Shown one piece after another: positions 9,373 through 21,008 of a stretch of 64,000 bases of DNA. The DNA comes from Orychophragmus violaceus (Eukaryota; Streptophyta; Magnoliopsida; Brassicales; Brassicaceae): positions 28,108,067 through 28,172,066 of the forward strand of contig CM058230.1 in assembly GCA_030180135.1 (NCBI GenBank), written 5' to 3'. Position numbers and translations under genes: made by a program. Below the pieces are notes generated by a model that was not told the DNA's origin, did no database searches, and saw only the letters and a list, made by a program, of their open reading frames with translations. The first letter of the stretch is position 1. The number at the start of each line of letters is the position of its first letter.

Positions 9373-10767
9373 ATGGTTGTACAAAAAGTGATCATAATGC
9401 CTGATGCTCAAGGTACCCTGAGGGACCGAGATAACAATCCGTACAATCCTGCTGGGCATAGGATTGATGCTGAAGGGAATGTAATCTCTGATCCTCCTGA
9501 GCAACCACAACAGGAGCAGAACCAAGGCCAAGGACATGCCCAAGGTAGACAGGAGCAGAGGATGGTTGTCCATGAGAGGACTTTAGCTGACTACAACAGA
9601 CCGGATGAGTTTCATGCAAACCGGTCAGCTCTAGTACCTCCTGGTTTTGAGAGGAACGATTTTGAGATCAAAACCATCTACTACTCGCTGATGAGACAGA
9701 ATGCTTTCCATGGCCACCCATCGGAGCAGCCTATGGATCACATCGATCAGTTTGAGGATATAATCACTGGCATGAAGTATGATGGAGTTTGCCAGGATAA
9801 TCTGTTTCTCAAGCTCTTTCCACACAGTCTCGCTGGAGACGCTGCTGCATGGATAAAGCAACTGCCACCTGGGCAGTTTACTACTTGGGATGCCCTGAAG
9901 AGTGAGTTTCTGAGACACTTCTACGATGATGCGCGCTCAGATCAGTCCAGACAGGACATTCTGACATTCTCCCAAGGCCCTGTAGAGCCACTAAAAGCTG
10001 CCTGGATGCGATTCAAAAAGTACCAGCGTGACTGCCCACACCATGGATTCACTGAGGTCACATTGCTAGGTATCTTCTTCAGAGGCATAGATCTTCCATA
10101 TCAGTCTGCGCTAGATAACTCCAGCAATGCAAATTTTAACACCAGGACTCCTGCTCAAGCTAAGCAGTTGATTGAGAAATTAGTGAGTAGCAACAGTTGC
10201 AAGACTACTGATGAGAAGAGGAAGAAATCTGGTGGAAATGTAGAGAATTTGGAGATTGCTGATATTAGATCTAAGCTAGACACAGTGTGTAATCTCCTAG
10301 CTGGTAAGAAAGATGTCCACTTTGCCCAAGATGTTGAGGTAATTCAGACTGAGGAGGACACTCAGGAAGAAGATGTGAATTACATAGGAGGATCTGGATT
10401 CCAAGGTAATAGATTTGGTAATCAGCAGGGTAACAGGTTCTTCAATGGAGGACAGAAGAGTGCTTTCAACAGCAACCAAAACTCTTCTGGATTTGGACAG
10501 ACTAGTGGTTTTCAGAAACCTTTCCAACTGGGAAATCAAAGGACCTATGGATCTTTTTCTTACCAAGCACCTCCTGCTGCTAGTGCTCATGAGAGTAAAA
10601 TGGAGGCTATGCTGGAAGGACAGACAAAGATTGTTGTGGACTGCAACAAGAAGCTAGATGCTGTTTATGGGGATCTGAATGGGAAGTTTGAGACTCTGAA
10701 CACTCATGTGAAGCAATTGGACACTCAGGTGAGCCAAATCTCAAACTCCATCAAAGGAAAGGAGTAG
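9373..10767 (+). CDS. GypA: Athila-like GAG protein
   Basis: 464 codons. Residues about 110-270 are a plant gypsy retrotransposon GAG domain (conserved blocks around LKLFPHSLAGDAAAWI and EFLRHFYDD). It is followed by a Gln/Asn/Gly-rich linker and a C-terminal heptad-like stretch likely to form a coiled coil. No CCHC knuckle is present, as in the related frame of GypF. The N-terminus aligns with the GypF GAG start, so ATG 9373 is the native start even though Cop3 landed one base upstream. That insertion separates the frame from its LTR promoter. The frame closes with TAG at 10765-10767, after which the protease continues in other frames. Structural protein of the particle by family knowledge. 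Confidence 0.85.
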   Translation: MVVQKVIIMPDAQGTLRDRDNNPYNPAGHRIDAEGNVISDPPEQPQQEQNQGQGHAQGRQEQRMVVHERTLADYNRPDEFHANRSALVPPGFERNDFEIKTIYYSLMRQNAFHGHPSEQPMDHIDQFEDIITGMKYDGVCQDNLFLKLFPHSLAGDAAAWIKQLPPGQFTTWDALKSEFLRHFYDDARSDQSRQDILTFSQGPVEPLKAAWMRFKKYQRDCPHHGFTEVTLLGIFFRGIDLPYQSALDNSSNANFNTRTPAQAKQLIEKLVSSNSCKTTDEKRKKSGGNVENLEIADIRSKLDTVCNLLAGKKDVHFAQDVEVIQTEEDTQEEDVNYIGGSGFQGNRFGNQQGNRFFNGGQKSAFNSNQNSSGFGQTSGFQKPFQLGNQRTYGSFSYQAPPAASAHESKMEAMLEGQTKIVVDCNKKLDAVYGDLNGKFETLNTHVKQLDTQVSQISNSIKGKE

Positions 10768-11848
10768 CAGAAACCCACATTAAGGCCTGGTCAGTGTACA
10801 TTAATGATGGATCAACACAAGGTGAAAATTTTGAGTTGAACACAGCTGAGTTGGTAGAAGAGGGTGAATTCTCGGATTTTGAGGAAAATCTCTCGGGTAG
10901 AATCTGTGAAAACAGTGATGCATCGATCGATGCACCCTTAGCATCGATCGTTGCAGGTCGTGAACAGACAGACTCGCAGGATTCTGATGACTTTGAAGCA
11001 GACTTAGAGCTTAACCGCTTATTCCCAGATTACTCAACAGGAGATTTATGCACATGCCATTCAACTATATCCTTCAGTGTCTGAAGTGATTAAGCAAGAG
11101 ATTGAAGAGCTTAAGCAGTTGGAAGAGATTGGTGAAGAGTTGGAAGAAATTCCATCATCTGATGATCCACCTTATCACCCATGTGTGCAGAGGTACCTGA
11201 ATAAGATGTTACCTTTAGATGAAGAGCTGAAAGATTGGGTGATTGTGGTCCCTCAACATATAAGTGATGTACTGTTAACCAAGGTTCCCAAGAAGCTACC
11301 TGATTTTTGTGCTAAGTTCTTCTATCTTCGAGGATAGTTTTAAGCGCTCTCTTTGTGATTTAGGAGCTGCTGGAAGTCTTATGCCATACTCTGTGGCAGA
11401 AAAGCTGGGTATGATGGATTTTAGACCCACTAGGACCTCTCTTGTCCTAGCTGATCAGTCAATAAGGATTCCGGAAGGAGTTCTTGAGTTCTTAATTCTT
11501 AAGTACCAGAGTGAGTAGGATGACGCATTGATACTGGGTAGATCATTCTTGGCTACAGCTGGAGCAGTAATAGATGTGAGACACAGTCTGATAGATCTCC
11601 ATCCGGGAGATGATCCGCTGTACTTTGAGATGGACAAGCTGCGCAAGCCACTGATAGATGGGCAGACCTTCACCATTATGGATGGAGATGAAGAACAGTC
11701 AAGTAACACTACGGTTTTGGATCCTGAGGAGCAGTTTACTCCTTCTTTTCGTGGACGCGTTCATACTGACAGAGCCTATTCTCCGCCTTGGATGAGGAGA
11801 CTTGCACAGAGGCAATCAAAGTCTCTGTCAGGATCTCATGGTGCCTGA
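10768..11848 (+). pseudogene. GypA: gag-protease linker and retropepsin-like domain, broken
   Basis: Three frames carry the remainder of the gag-protease region that is one continuous frame in GypF. The linker (10794-11084) contains a CGATCGATGCA pair at about 10920-10956. The protease core is at 11309-11518 and 11528-11848, with DLG in place of the usual D(T/S)G, as in the Athila-type frame of GypF. A TAG at 11516-11518 interrupts the protease in the position of the GypF Glu-Pro-Asp-Asp region. About 15 residues before it are missing relative to GypF. The end of the frame (proline-rich, then Ser/Gln-rich) matches the GypF C-terminus. Confidence 0.8.
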
Positions 11849-12156
11849 TTCTTTTTCGTCCGGTCAAGCTAATGACCTTAAACAAGCGCTGAGTGGGAGG
11901 CAACCCACTGTTAGGTTTTAGTATTTATTTTTCTTATTTTTGGTGTTTTTCTTAGGAACTAACGTTTTGATTTGTGTTTGCTAAGTTTTTAGATACAGAA
12001 CTCGAGTCTGGAGATGTGTGACGATCGATGCACTTGTGCACCGGTCGTTGCAGGGTGATTACGACAAGGAGATGGGATCGCATTGTGACGATCGTTGCAG
12101 ACTTGTGCAACGGTCGTTGTCGTTGCAATTGATTCAATTGCAAAATTAAGGTACGC
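11849..12156 (+). other. GypA spacer between gag-PR and ORF2
   Basis: Non-coding. It contains 'gcgctgagtgggaggcaaccca' within 11887-11912, a segment also found just after gag-PR in GypB and GypF and, from memory, in Athila elements. Further copies of the CGATCG(A/T)TGCA motif lie between about 12020 and 12125. Reverse transcriptase and integrase would be expected here in an autonomous Athila element and are absent. Confidence 0.65.
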
Positions 12157-12538
12157 GTGCTAAACCGGAATCAAATCGGTTCAACTAGCAACGATCGTCG
12201 CTCATCTGCAACGGTCGTTGCACCCACGATCGAGATGGAAACTCGCAGACAACCTCGCAAACGCAGAGCCACCGCAGCTGCTGCTACGGTACATCATGCT
12301 CCACCACCAGAGTGGTTCCATAGAGAATCACCACATCCTGCGGATTATGTTAGAGTTGGTCCGGCAATAGCACTACCTTGGCCCCGAGCAGATAAGACAG
12401 AGATCCAGTCTGATAGAGAGTGGCCAAATGATATTGCTGAGCTGCTTAAGAGCGATGAGTTCACAGAGAGACCATTGCTTGATCACTGGGACGAGTATGA
12501 CACGTTGCTCTACAACGGTTGGTGTAGCATGACGCTTA
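12157..12538 (+). pseudogene. GypA ORF2 (Athila ORF-like), first part, interrupted by Cop2
   Basis: 127 codons up to the Cop2 insertion: a basic Arg/Ala-rich start, then a conserved-looking block (Trp-Phe, Pro-His-Pro, two acidic clusters). Removing Cop2 and one GCTTA copy joins Thr-Leu directly to Lys-Pro-Thr-Lys at 19845 in frame. The protein resembles the 'Arabidopsis retrotransposon ORF-1' / Athila-associated family of unknown function. That assignment is from general resemblance only. No transposase, polymerase or nuclease motif is seen. Confidence 0.65.
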
Positions 12539-13223
12539 TGTTGGAATTGTGTCCAGTAATCTCGGTACTGTCTCTAGAAAGTAAGAGTATGTCAAAGATC
12601 AGACATAAGTCATATAATACTGGGGATCATGATGGCTTGCTAGAGTCCGCTCATGATCTATAAGTCTTAGACTTATTGCCTTTATTATATGATCCCATAT
12701 GGGTCACACGCCTAAGCTAACAGGAAAACGTGTAGGAACGGTTTAGCAGAAGTATGGTAAAAGTGCTAGGCATTTACTGTACTTAGAGAGAATAAAACGG
12801 TTTAGGTACTGTGTATCGATCGATGCACAAGGTGCATCGATCGATGCAGTGCCTGCACGCCGTCGAGTTAATTGGTGTTTGGGCCAAATGGCCCAAACGG
12901 AACAGGACGAGTTTTGTGTCATAAAACTCGAGTTTCAGACTGATTAACCCTAACACTTGAGCCGTCATCTCTCTCTCTCTCCCTGCGCCGGTTTCTCCAA
13001 GTGGCCTAGCAGCCTGCTTCCTGATTGGTGTGCGTGTGTGAACCTCTGGAGGAGTTATCACTCGGTGGCTCTCTGATCTCTGACCTGTTCTTCCTTTCCG
13101 CTGCACAAAACAGGTAAAAGGTGAGATCTACTTATGTTTCTATTCAAGAGAACCTAGATCTGGCATGTTTAGGATCAAGTAATCTGATGAATTGAATCAG
13201 GATTAACACCATAAGATCCTTCA
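12539..13223 (+). repeat. Cop2 5' LTR
   Basis: 685 bp, TGTTGG... to ...GATCCTTCA. It carries a CGATCGATGCA pair at about 12815-12848 at the same relative place as in the Cop1 LTR. Primer site TGGTATCAGAGC is at 13225-13236. Confidence 0.95.
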
Positions 13224-13224
13224 G

Positions 13225-13236
13225 TGGTATCAGAGC
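13225..13236 (+). other. Primer-binding site of Cop2 (initiator-Met tRNA)
   Basis: TGGTATCAGAGC one base after the 5' LTR end. Confidence 0.92.
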
Positions 13237-13424
13237 CATTGGTTCTGGTTCTTCTTGTTTAGATTCATGTTTAGGATTGTTTAAAGAGGTGTTTTTGAAT
13301 CAATCTACTGATAAGATTAAAACACTTAAGAAACAAGAATTGAATCCTAAACAAACAGTTGTAAAATCGCATGACCAAGCTATATTGATTTGGTATGCGA
13401 TCGAAACTGATTTTGCATCGACTG

Positions 13425-13805
13425 AGATCGCATTGCATCGATCGATGCAATGCAAGGATCGATCGTTGCAGCCGGGAGAGATTGACTGCGATCGCACGGA
13501 TCGATCAAACGATCGCGTGGATCTCGCGAGAATCTCTCGGCCAAACCTGATAACTGTTCGTGCACGCGTGAGAGCATCGATCGTTGCAGGATCGATGAAC
13601 GATCGTTGCAGGATCGATGAACGATCGTTGCAGGATCGATGTGAGAGCATCGATCGATGCGGTTAGGGTTTTGGCTCGGATCCGTGCATGCGTAAGAGCA
13701 TCGATCGATACAGGATCGATGCACGATCGATGCAGGATCGATGCTGAGAGCATCGACCGATGTGGTTGATGGATCGATCGACACGGTTGGTCCATCGATC
13801 GACAT
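13425..13805 (+). repeat. Expanded ATCGATCG motif array in the Cop2 leader
   Basis: About 380 bp of GATCGATGCA, GATCGTTGCA and GATCGATCGACA words. A near-tandem unit of about 21 bp ('gatcgttgcaggatcgatga') occurs twice in succession around 13588-13640. The block is longer than its Cop1 counterpart (2383-2592), so the array has grown or shrunk since they split. The overlapping ORFs on both strands are products of the repeat. Confidence 0.75.
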
Positions 13806-14926
13806 GGTTGGTTTAGACTCGGTTTAATTTAATTAAAATTAATCGTCTCGGTTTAATAAACAGATTTAATAATTTTATTAAGTCTGGTTAAACCAAGATA
13901 AGAAATCCAATGTCGAAAGAATTATTGGATTTAGTGCCTAAACCAGGATTTTCTAATTTGATTTGGTTGGACCAAATAAATTGAGAAAATCCGGTTTAGT
14001 AAATAACCGGTTGACAATTGTGGTCATCGTAGTAATTGAAACTTGGTTAAACCAGTTTTAATGAACCAGACCGGTTATGTCAAATAATTGGACAATTGGG
14101 TCATGTCTTGAACATGGACAAATTCTTGGGCCTCGGGCCAAGAAGTTAAAACAATTGGGCCAATTATTTGAGTCTTTCTTCAGATCAATTTAAAATTTAT
14201 TTTATAAAATTGTAAAGTCGATTTTAAATTAAAGTTTCCGAAATTTTGAAATTAGAAAGTTTCTTAAATTAGAAGTTTCTGAATTTGCGGGTTTTGGATT
14301 TTAAGAAATTTCTAAAGTTAGAAAGTTTCCAATTTTAGAAAGTTTCCAAAATAGTAGGTTTCCATAAATAGAAAGTTTCCTGAAATAGTAATCTTCTATT
14401 TTGGGAATGAAATTTTAATAAACCTACGAACCTCAAATAATATCAAGCGTTGGATGTCTTGTCCAGGCTATGTCAGCTGTCAAAGCCCATTCAATTGTAT
14501 TCATGGCCTTACAGTGTGAGGGTGTCTGCTTTTGCGTGGGTAAGACGGTTTGTGATTCATAAATGTCATTGGGAGTCCCAGACATTAATGATTACATGAC
14601 TGTATAGTCTGGTTTTCTTGACTAGGCCATCGGGAGTCCCGGGCCTTGAGACATCAGAGTGGATTGGGCCTCGGGCCCAGATTCACAACCAAGAGTTATA
14701 TCACGGATATAATTAGCCGATACAGGGCTTACCGATATAAGCTAAGGTTGGGTGACGGCCAGTGGCCCACCTTAATCTTAGTTATATGTGGATCTTGGAA
14801 TCATTATATTCTATTGAGGGTAACTTATGTTATTGAATATAATGCGTGATTAATCATATTAATTTTAACACGAGATTAATCATATTGAACATATTAACTA
14901 AAATCCTTTTATCTTAAATTTCAGTT
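13806..14926 (+). other. Cop2 leader, remaining non-coding part
   Basis: Collinear with 2605-3730 of Cop1, with small indels. It leads to the GAG start at 14927. No separate gene seen. Confidence 0.6.
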
Positions 14927-15946
14927 ATGACTAGCACAAACAATCAAAACACTTTCTCGATCCGGTCTATCCTTGGGATGGACAAGCTGAACGGATCAAA
15001 TTTCTTGACTTGGTCGCGGAACCTGAGGCTAGTCCTCAGGCAGGAGAGAAAGGACTATGTTCTTGAGAGAGCTCTCCCCGTGAGGATCGGGTCCAATGCT
15101 TCTCATGCAGTATATGATGCTTGGAATAAGCATTATAATGATGCGGTAGATGTGCGTGGCCTGATATTGGCTACCATGGACTCAGACTTGCGGAAGCAAT
15201 ATGAGAACATGGAGTCGCCAATAGAGATGATCAGCAGCCTGAAATTAAAATTTAAGGAGCAGATAAGAGTGGAGAGATACCAGTTGGTTAAATCTCTCAC
15301 TAGCTGCAAGCTACCAAATGATCATCCAGTAAGTCCTCATATCAGTAAAATGATGGGTTACATTGATAACCTGAGGAAACTGGATTATCCAGTTAGCCAA
15401 GAGATGGCAACTGAAATCATTCTGCAGTCACTGCCGTCAAGCTATGATAAGTTCAGAAGGAACTATATCAAGAAAGGCTTAACGAAGACGCTGACTGAAC
15501 TGCATGATATGCTCAAGACAGTTGAGCCAAACGTGAAGAGTACCTTGTACAATCTCATAAATGAGAAGGGTAGGTTTACTAAACCTAATGCTGACAAGGG
15601 TGAAGACAAAGTTGTCCAGATTTTGAATCATGGCAAGCGTGTGTCTTCTGAGCCCGAGTCAGATACCTCTTACGTTGGTAAGTGCTGCTACTGTAAGGAG
15701 ACAGGGCATTGGAAGAGAGATTGCATTAAATTCATGGAAGATGATGAGGAGTTAAAGTCGATGTATGCGACTACTTCCTCAGGTATTCATGTTATTACTT
15801 CAAGTTCTACATTAAAGGTATTGGATACTGGTTGTGGCACTGATATTTGTGATAATATGCAGAGCTTAAGCAACAGTAGAACGTTGAAGGAAGGGCAAGT
15901 GAAACTACATGTCTGGAAGGAGCTTGGGATGCTGCCTCAGTCGTAG
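14927..15946 (+). pseudogene. Cop2 GAG and start of protease, truncated by stop
   Basis: 339 codons, collinear with the Cop1 N-terminus: the same GAG region, a CCHC knuckle (Cys-Cys-Tyr-Cys...Gly-His-Trp...Cys, about residues 246-259) and the protease DTG reached near residue 301. It then stops at TAG 15944-15946. The GAG part is complete, so a GAG protein with part of the protease could still be made. Divergence from Cop1 is considerable at the protein level, unlike the 3' region. Confidence 0.85.
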
Positions 15947-18300
15947 GGTTTTTCACTTATAGATCCCTTTGAGGCTTGGTTTTGTATTAAGTAATTGCTA
16001 CAATGTACCTGCTTTAAGCAGAGTTGTCTTTCATTTTCTTGTAAGAATTTGAATGTTTTTCATTTTGATAAAAGACAAGTTTTGTTCTTTTGATCTTAAT
16101 GAAATATTAATTGTAGCATCCTATTCATGGAATGGGTTTTATATCTTAAACCAAAGAGTGCCTAAATGTAATATAAATACCGAATTGGTTTAAATCTGAT
16201 GAATTAAACCTGATTTTTCTTGGCATAAAGTCTTGGTCACATAGAGTAAGTCGGATTCAGAAATCCCATAGTCATGGACGTTTGGGCTCATTTGATAAAA
16301 TATCTTATGAGACTTGAATTCTGTTTACTAGACCAAAAGGTAAAGGGCCTATCTTAGCCGAGCTAGAGAAAAGCCCAAAGGCTTATTGGACCTGGAACAT
16401 ACTCATGTATGTGGCCCAATGAGCAGTAATGCCAGAGAAAATCTCCTGTACTTCATTGTCTCTACTGATTACTTCAGTGAGTGTGACTGTGTTCATTTGA
16501 TGAGACACAAGTCGGAATTATTTGACATGGTCAAAAGAGTTCCAGAATGAAGTATGGGATCTGAATGACAAAAGTATTAAGACTCTGGATTAAATCACGA
16601 GTGAGAATACTTAAGTCATTGATTGTGTGATCATCTTAATGAGTGTGAAATCGTTTCACAGCTCATTTCTCCTGAAAACCTGAAGGTGTTTCTGTGAGAA
16701 AGAATCAGATCTTATTAGAAATGATTAAAGATGAGTCACACGAATCTTCCATGATATTATTTAAGAATAACGCTCTAAAATATCTAAGTTTACGCTGAAA
16801 TAGTTCCACAAATATCGGTTGAAAGACACCACGTTAATGTGGATTGGAATCGATCCAAATTTGTCTTTACTGAGTATTTGTACTTGTGCTACTTCGCTGG
16901 TTGTCCTAGAGAAACTAAGGCTTGTTACTTTTACGTCCAATCTGTTTTCTAAGAAGGGAAGTTATTTTCCAAGAAGAACAGTGGGAGTAAAAGTACAACT
17001 CGAAGAAATTCGAGATATACAGGAGGCTGCTTTACCTATTGAGGGAGAGCAGCGGAAGGATTTACAGATTTCTGTAGAATCTACACCTGTGGAGCCTGAA
17101 GTTCGCAGATATGAATGAATCAGTTACTAATCCGAGAGTGATTTCTCGTAATTAGTTGAAACTGATAATCATTGAAAGTTCGCATGATCTGATGATCATT
17201 GAAAGCGATGAATCTGCGAAATTCAAAGAAGCGAAAGTGAGCCCGGACTCCGAAAAATTACATTTTATGTAAGTTAGCTTCATCGATCCATTCATGGATG
17301 GAAGCAAACATATCGGAGTTGGAATCTTCGTTCTGTTGAAGTAGTCAAGGTTTTGACTTGAACAGGAACGAAGCGGAACTGTGTGTTTACTAATAGATAA
17401 GTGGGAGCGATATTGCATTTCTCATAGTGTATGTCGATGACATACTGATTCTCGGATATAACGTCCCAATGCTGCAGTCGGTAAAGGACTGGCTTGGGAG
17501 TTGGTTTTGTGAATGACATGGGTATAGCCACGAAAGTCTTGGATTTTGGATTTAAAGATAGAGATCCAAAAGAGCTGGTAGGACAAAGTCAGGGTTCTTA
17601 AAATTGACAAAGTCCTACATATTTTGAGCAATCCAAGAAGGGTTTTATGCCAATGTCACATGGCATTAAGTTAAGCAAGATACAGTATCCTACGATAACT
17701 GCTGAGCTTAAATGCATGGATGAGATTCCATATGCGTCGGCAATTGGATCTATCATGTATGCCATGAAACATACTTGTTTGATGTTGCTTTAATGTTAAG
17801 CAAGACAAATAAAGACCAGTCAAATCCAGCAAAGAATCAAGTTTCCTAAAGTATGTCCTAAAGTATTTGAGGAATACTAAGGATAAGTTCTTGATTTACG
17901 GAGAAAGTAAGGTGCTATAAGTCGATAGAGTCTGAAAGGCAAGTTTCCAACAGACAAAGATGATTTCCGGTCACAGTCCGGTTATATCTTGTGTCTGTCT
18001 GGCGGTGCAAGGCACTGTTGCTGACTCCATGACTTAAACTGAACATTTCGCAGCTTGGAAAGCGGCGAAAAAGGTTGTTTGGAAAGAAGAGTTCGTCAAT
18101 GAACTTGATGTGATTCCCAGGATAGATGAGACTAGCTGCACATCAGAGGTCCAAACACCTTAAGATAAATGACAGAGATGTTAAGTAGATCAGCAAGTTT
18201 CAACAAATGAGAACGTTGCTAATCTATTAACGAAGCCACTCCTTAGCCCTAAGCACGAGTCACGGACTGTAGTTGTAGGATAAGTGAAGTTAAGATGTAG
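15947..18300 (+). pseudogene. Cop2 pol remnant (integrase, RT, RNase H), many stops and frameshifts
   Basis: Nucleotide-level similarity to Cop1 pol is patchy but in order. Integrase-like stretches lie at about 16380-16700, an RT block with the Tyr-Val-Asp-Asp codons at about 17430, and RNase H stretches at about 17930-18250. Every domain has several stops or frameshifts, and segments are missing (the region is about 1 kb shorter than in Cop1). No function is expected from it. Confidence 0.85.
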
Positions 18301-19156
18301 TCTTAATTTCAGTGGGAGTTTGTAAAGGGCTTTATTTAGTTATTGATATGTTCTTGTAAAACATTTGAGATGTTTGATAATGAAATTATTATTTCAAGAT
18401 TATTTTAACTGTGATGAAATAATCGTTCCAAAATGATATGAACCATTTTATAGGTCATCGAAGTAAATGACTTGATCTTGAGTCATCGAAGTCATTTAGC
18501 TTGATCATGAGACCCTATATTTGATAGATGTTTTATATCATCCTGTCCCTAGTCAAAGGTTGTTGAAATTGGAACACCAACAACCGTGTGAGACTGGATT
18601 GGTACGTGACTTATGACAAAGTCTCAGTGTGTCATAGATGCTCGGCATCAAAGTCAGTACATAGGTGTATGTTGGGGAACATACGACCGGACAAGACCCG
18701 CTTATAAGAACTCTTCAGGATATTTATATCTGTGTCATAAGAGATTCTTACTACGACTATAGAGTATAGTCCTTAGACCTGAGTTCGCATGCATGTGACT
18801 GCACATGGACTGATGCACTTTGATCATTGTCTAACGCTATCGTTCTGCGATAGTTATAAGGACCTTGTTTGGGTACATTATGAAATGAGTAGTTTACAGT
18901 GATGGAACAAGACGGGATTTGTCCCTCCAATATAAATGGAGTGAATATCTCTAGGCCAATCGGAGATTTGAATACTGGAAAATGCATGGCCATGCTCAAA
19001 CGGACTGTCCCGAGTCGTTTGGATTGACAGTATCAAATCAGAGTCTGATGAACAAGATTAGGCTTTATAAGGATGACACCAATCTTGCCTTATGACTAAT
19101 CGAGATATTGAGACAAAAGGATTATGAATACAGAGATTCCAGTACAAGTGGGAGAT
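18301..19156 (+). other. Cop2 3' untranslated region and purine tract
   Basis: Very similar to Cop1 7709-8559, in strong contrast to the decayed pol next to it. Ends in GTGGGAGAT directly before the LTR. Confidence 0.75.
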
Positions 19157-19839
19157 TGTTGGAATTGTGTCCAGTAATCTCGGTACTGTCTCTAGAAAGT
19201 AAGAGTATGTCAAAGATCAGACATAAGTCATATAATACTGGGGATCATGATGGCTTGCTAGAGTCCGCTCATGATCTATAAGTCTTGGACTTATTGCCTT
19301 TATTATATGATCCCATATGGGTCACACGCCTAAGCTAACAGGAAAACGTGTAGGAACGGTTTAGCAGAAGTATGGTAAAAGTGCTAGGCATTTACTGTAC
19401 TTAGAGAGAATAAAACGGTTTAGGTACTGTGTATCGATCGATGCACAAGGTGCATCGATCGATGCAGTGCCTGCACGCCGTCGAGTTAATTGGTGTTTGG
19501 GCCAAATGGCCCAAACGGAACAGGACGAGTTTTGTGTCATAAAACTCGAGTTTCAGACTGATTAACCCTAACACTTGAGCCGTCATCTCTCTCTCTCTCC
19601 CTGCGCCGGTTTCTCCAAGTGGCCTAGCAGCCTGCTTCCTGATTGGTGTGCGTGTGAACCTCTGGAGGAGTTATCACTCGGTGGCTCTCTGATCTCTGAC
19701 CTGTTCTTCCTTTCCGCTGCACAAAACATGTAAAAGGTGAGATCTACTTATGTTTCTATTCAAGAGAACCTAGATCTGGCATGTTTAGGATCAAGTAATC
19801 TGATGAATTGAATCAGGATTAACACCATAAGATCCTTCA
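19157..19839 (+). repeat. Cop2 3' LTR
   Basis: 683 bp, nearly identical to the 5' copy. Visible changes are AGTCTTAG versus AGTCTTGG, CAGGTAAAAGG versus CATGTAAAAGG, and GTGTGTG versus GTGTG. Confidence 0.95.
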
Positions 19840-19844
19840 GCTTA

Positions 19845-21008
19845 AACCAACCAAGTTTGCATACTACTCTACTTGCAAGAGTCTGGGCATTGCTGAGCAG
19901 GTTCTTGAACTGTGTAAGGGTATTGGTCTAGGGACAATGCCTATGAGGCCTTACGACTTGTACCCTGACCCAGCTGCTAGCCACTTGCAGAGTGGTTTAC
20001 CCGGACCCAGACAGCAGGAGTTCTACAGGAGGTATCTTTACCTTCATGTGCTTAGGAGCCAGAAATCGGATTCCTCTTCTTGATATCTGCAGGATTTATG
20101 GATTCAGCACTGAGCCGAGACGTATTGGTATGAGTCTTGAGTGGGATACGGAGGAGGCTCAGTTTTTCTGGGAGTGTATTGGCAGTGGTCGATACAGCTC
20201 GAGGACTACACCAGTAAAGCAGGTTAGACATCCTGTTCTGAGATATGTCTTGCGTATCTTATGTTGGACTCTGTTGTGCAAGTTTGAAGCCAACAAGATG
20301 CACAAGTTTGAGATGGAGATGTTATTCATTGGACTGAGGGACCAGTTTGAGCATTCTCCTCTGCGAGATCCCACTAAGGGACTCAACTTGGGAGCTGTTT
20401 TCACTCAGCACTTATGAGACCTGCAGACGAAGCCATTTGATGGCGTGGATACTGAGACAGTCGGGAGCATGCTTACTCCCATTTTCATGCACTGCAGGAT
20501 TCCCTTAGAGGGCACAGAGTGTAACACTGCCAAGGAGTTCCTTGATTTCAGCCACTTGCAGAGCGCTACATGGCTTAAGGAGGGGTGCGTATGGGTCTAT
20601 TGCGACCCTGCCACTGAAAAGCATGGTATAGATCTTCCTGCTGCCGGTCATACACGGATTGATACGCTGGATGCCTTGGCATTCCGGCCACCTCAGATAG
20701 ATCGGCGCAATGTTCCTTCTATGGCTCATCCGCTGGGAGAGCCTTCTACACGAGCTTCATCTTCCTCTGCACCTCCTGCGCATGCTGCTGCCCCTGATGA
20801 TGATATTGGCCCTTATCCTCAGATCTCAGTGCCTTATGGTGATATGTATGTGGCAGAGTGGAGAGAGCGCGATGATGGTATTCTACGGAGCATCTGGAAC
20901 ATCATGCGTACCTGCACTTGCAGGAGACAGCCGCAGATACACCATCCCGGGCCTTCACGACATAGACAGCGATCTCTAACTCCCGGTTCTTCGAGTGGTA
21001 CTGATCGC
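19845..21008 (+). pseudogene. GypA ORF2, second part, with frameshift and stop
   Basis: Continues the protein cut by Cop2. The first frame runs to about 20020 and then shifts to the frame of 19992-20417. A TGA at 20415-20417 is followed by the same frame to 21008. Contents are a hydrophobic block (GIFTFMCLGARNRIPLLDIC), an acidic/aromatic central part and a Ser/Ala/Pro-rich tail. It is then cut by GypB at TSD ATCGC and ends at 33963. Joined, the ORF would be roughly 500 codons. The function of this family is not established. Confidence 0.65.

Larger units (their letters stand above)
12539..19839 (+). mobile_element. Cop2: full-length but decayed Ty1/copia element
   Basis: 7.3 kb, LTR to LTR, with a perfect GCTTA duplication (12534-12538 and 19840-19844). 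It has a primer site, a long leader, the start of gag-pol, a heavily mutated pol, the same 3' region as Cop1 and a purine tract at 19148-19156. Its LTRs differ from each other by only about two substitutions plus a 2 bp GT change by eye. It is clearly related to Cop1 across the leader, gag and 3' region. Confidence 0.95.
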
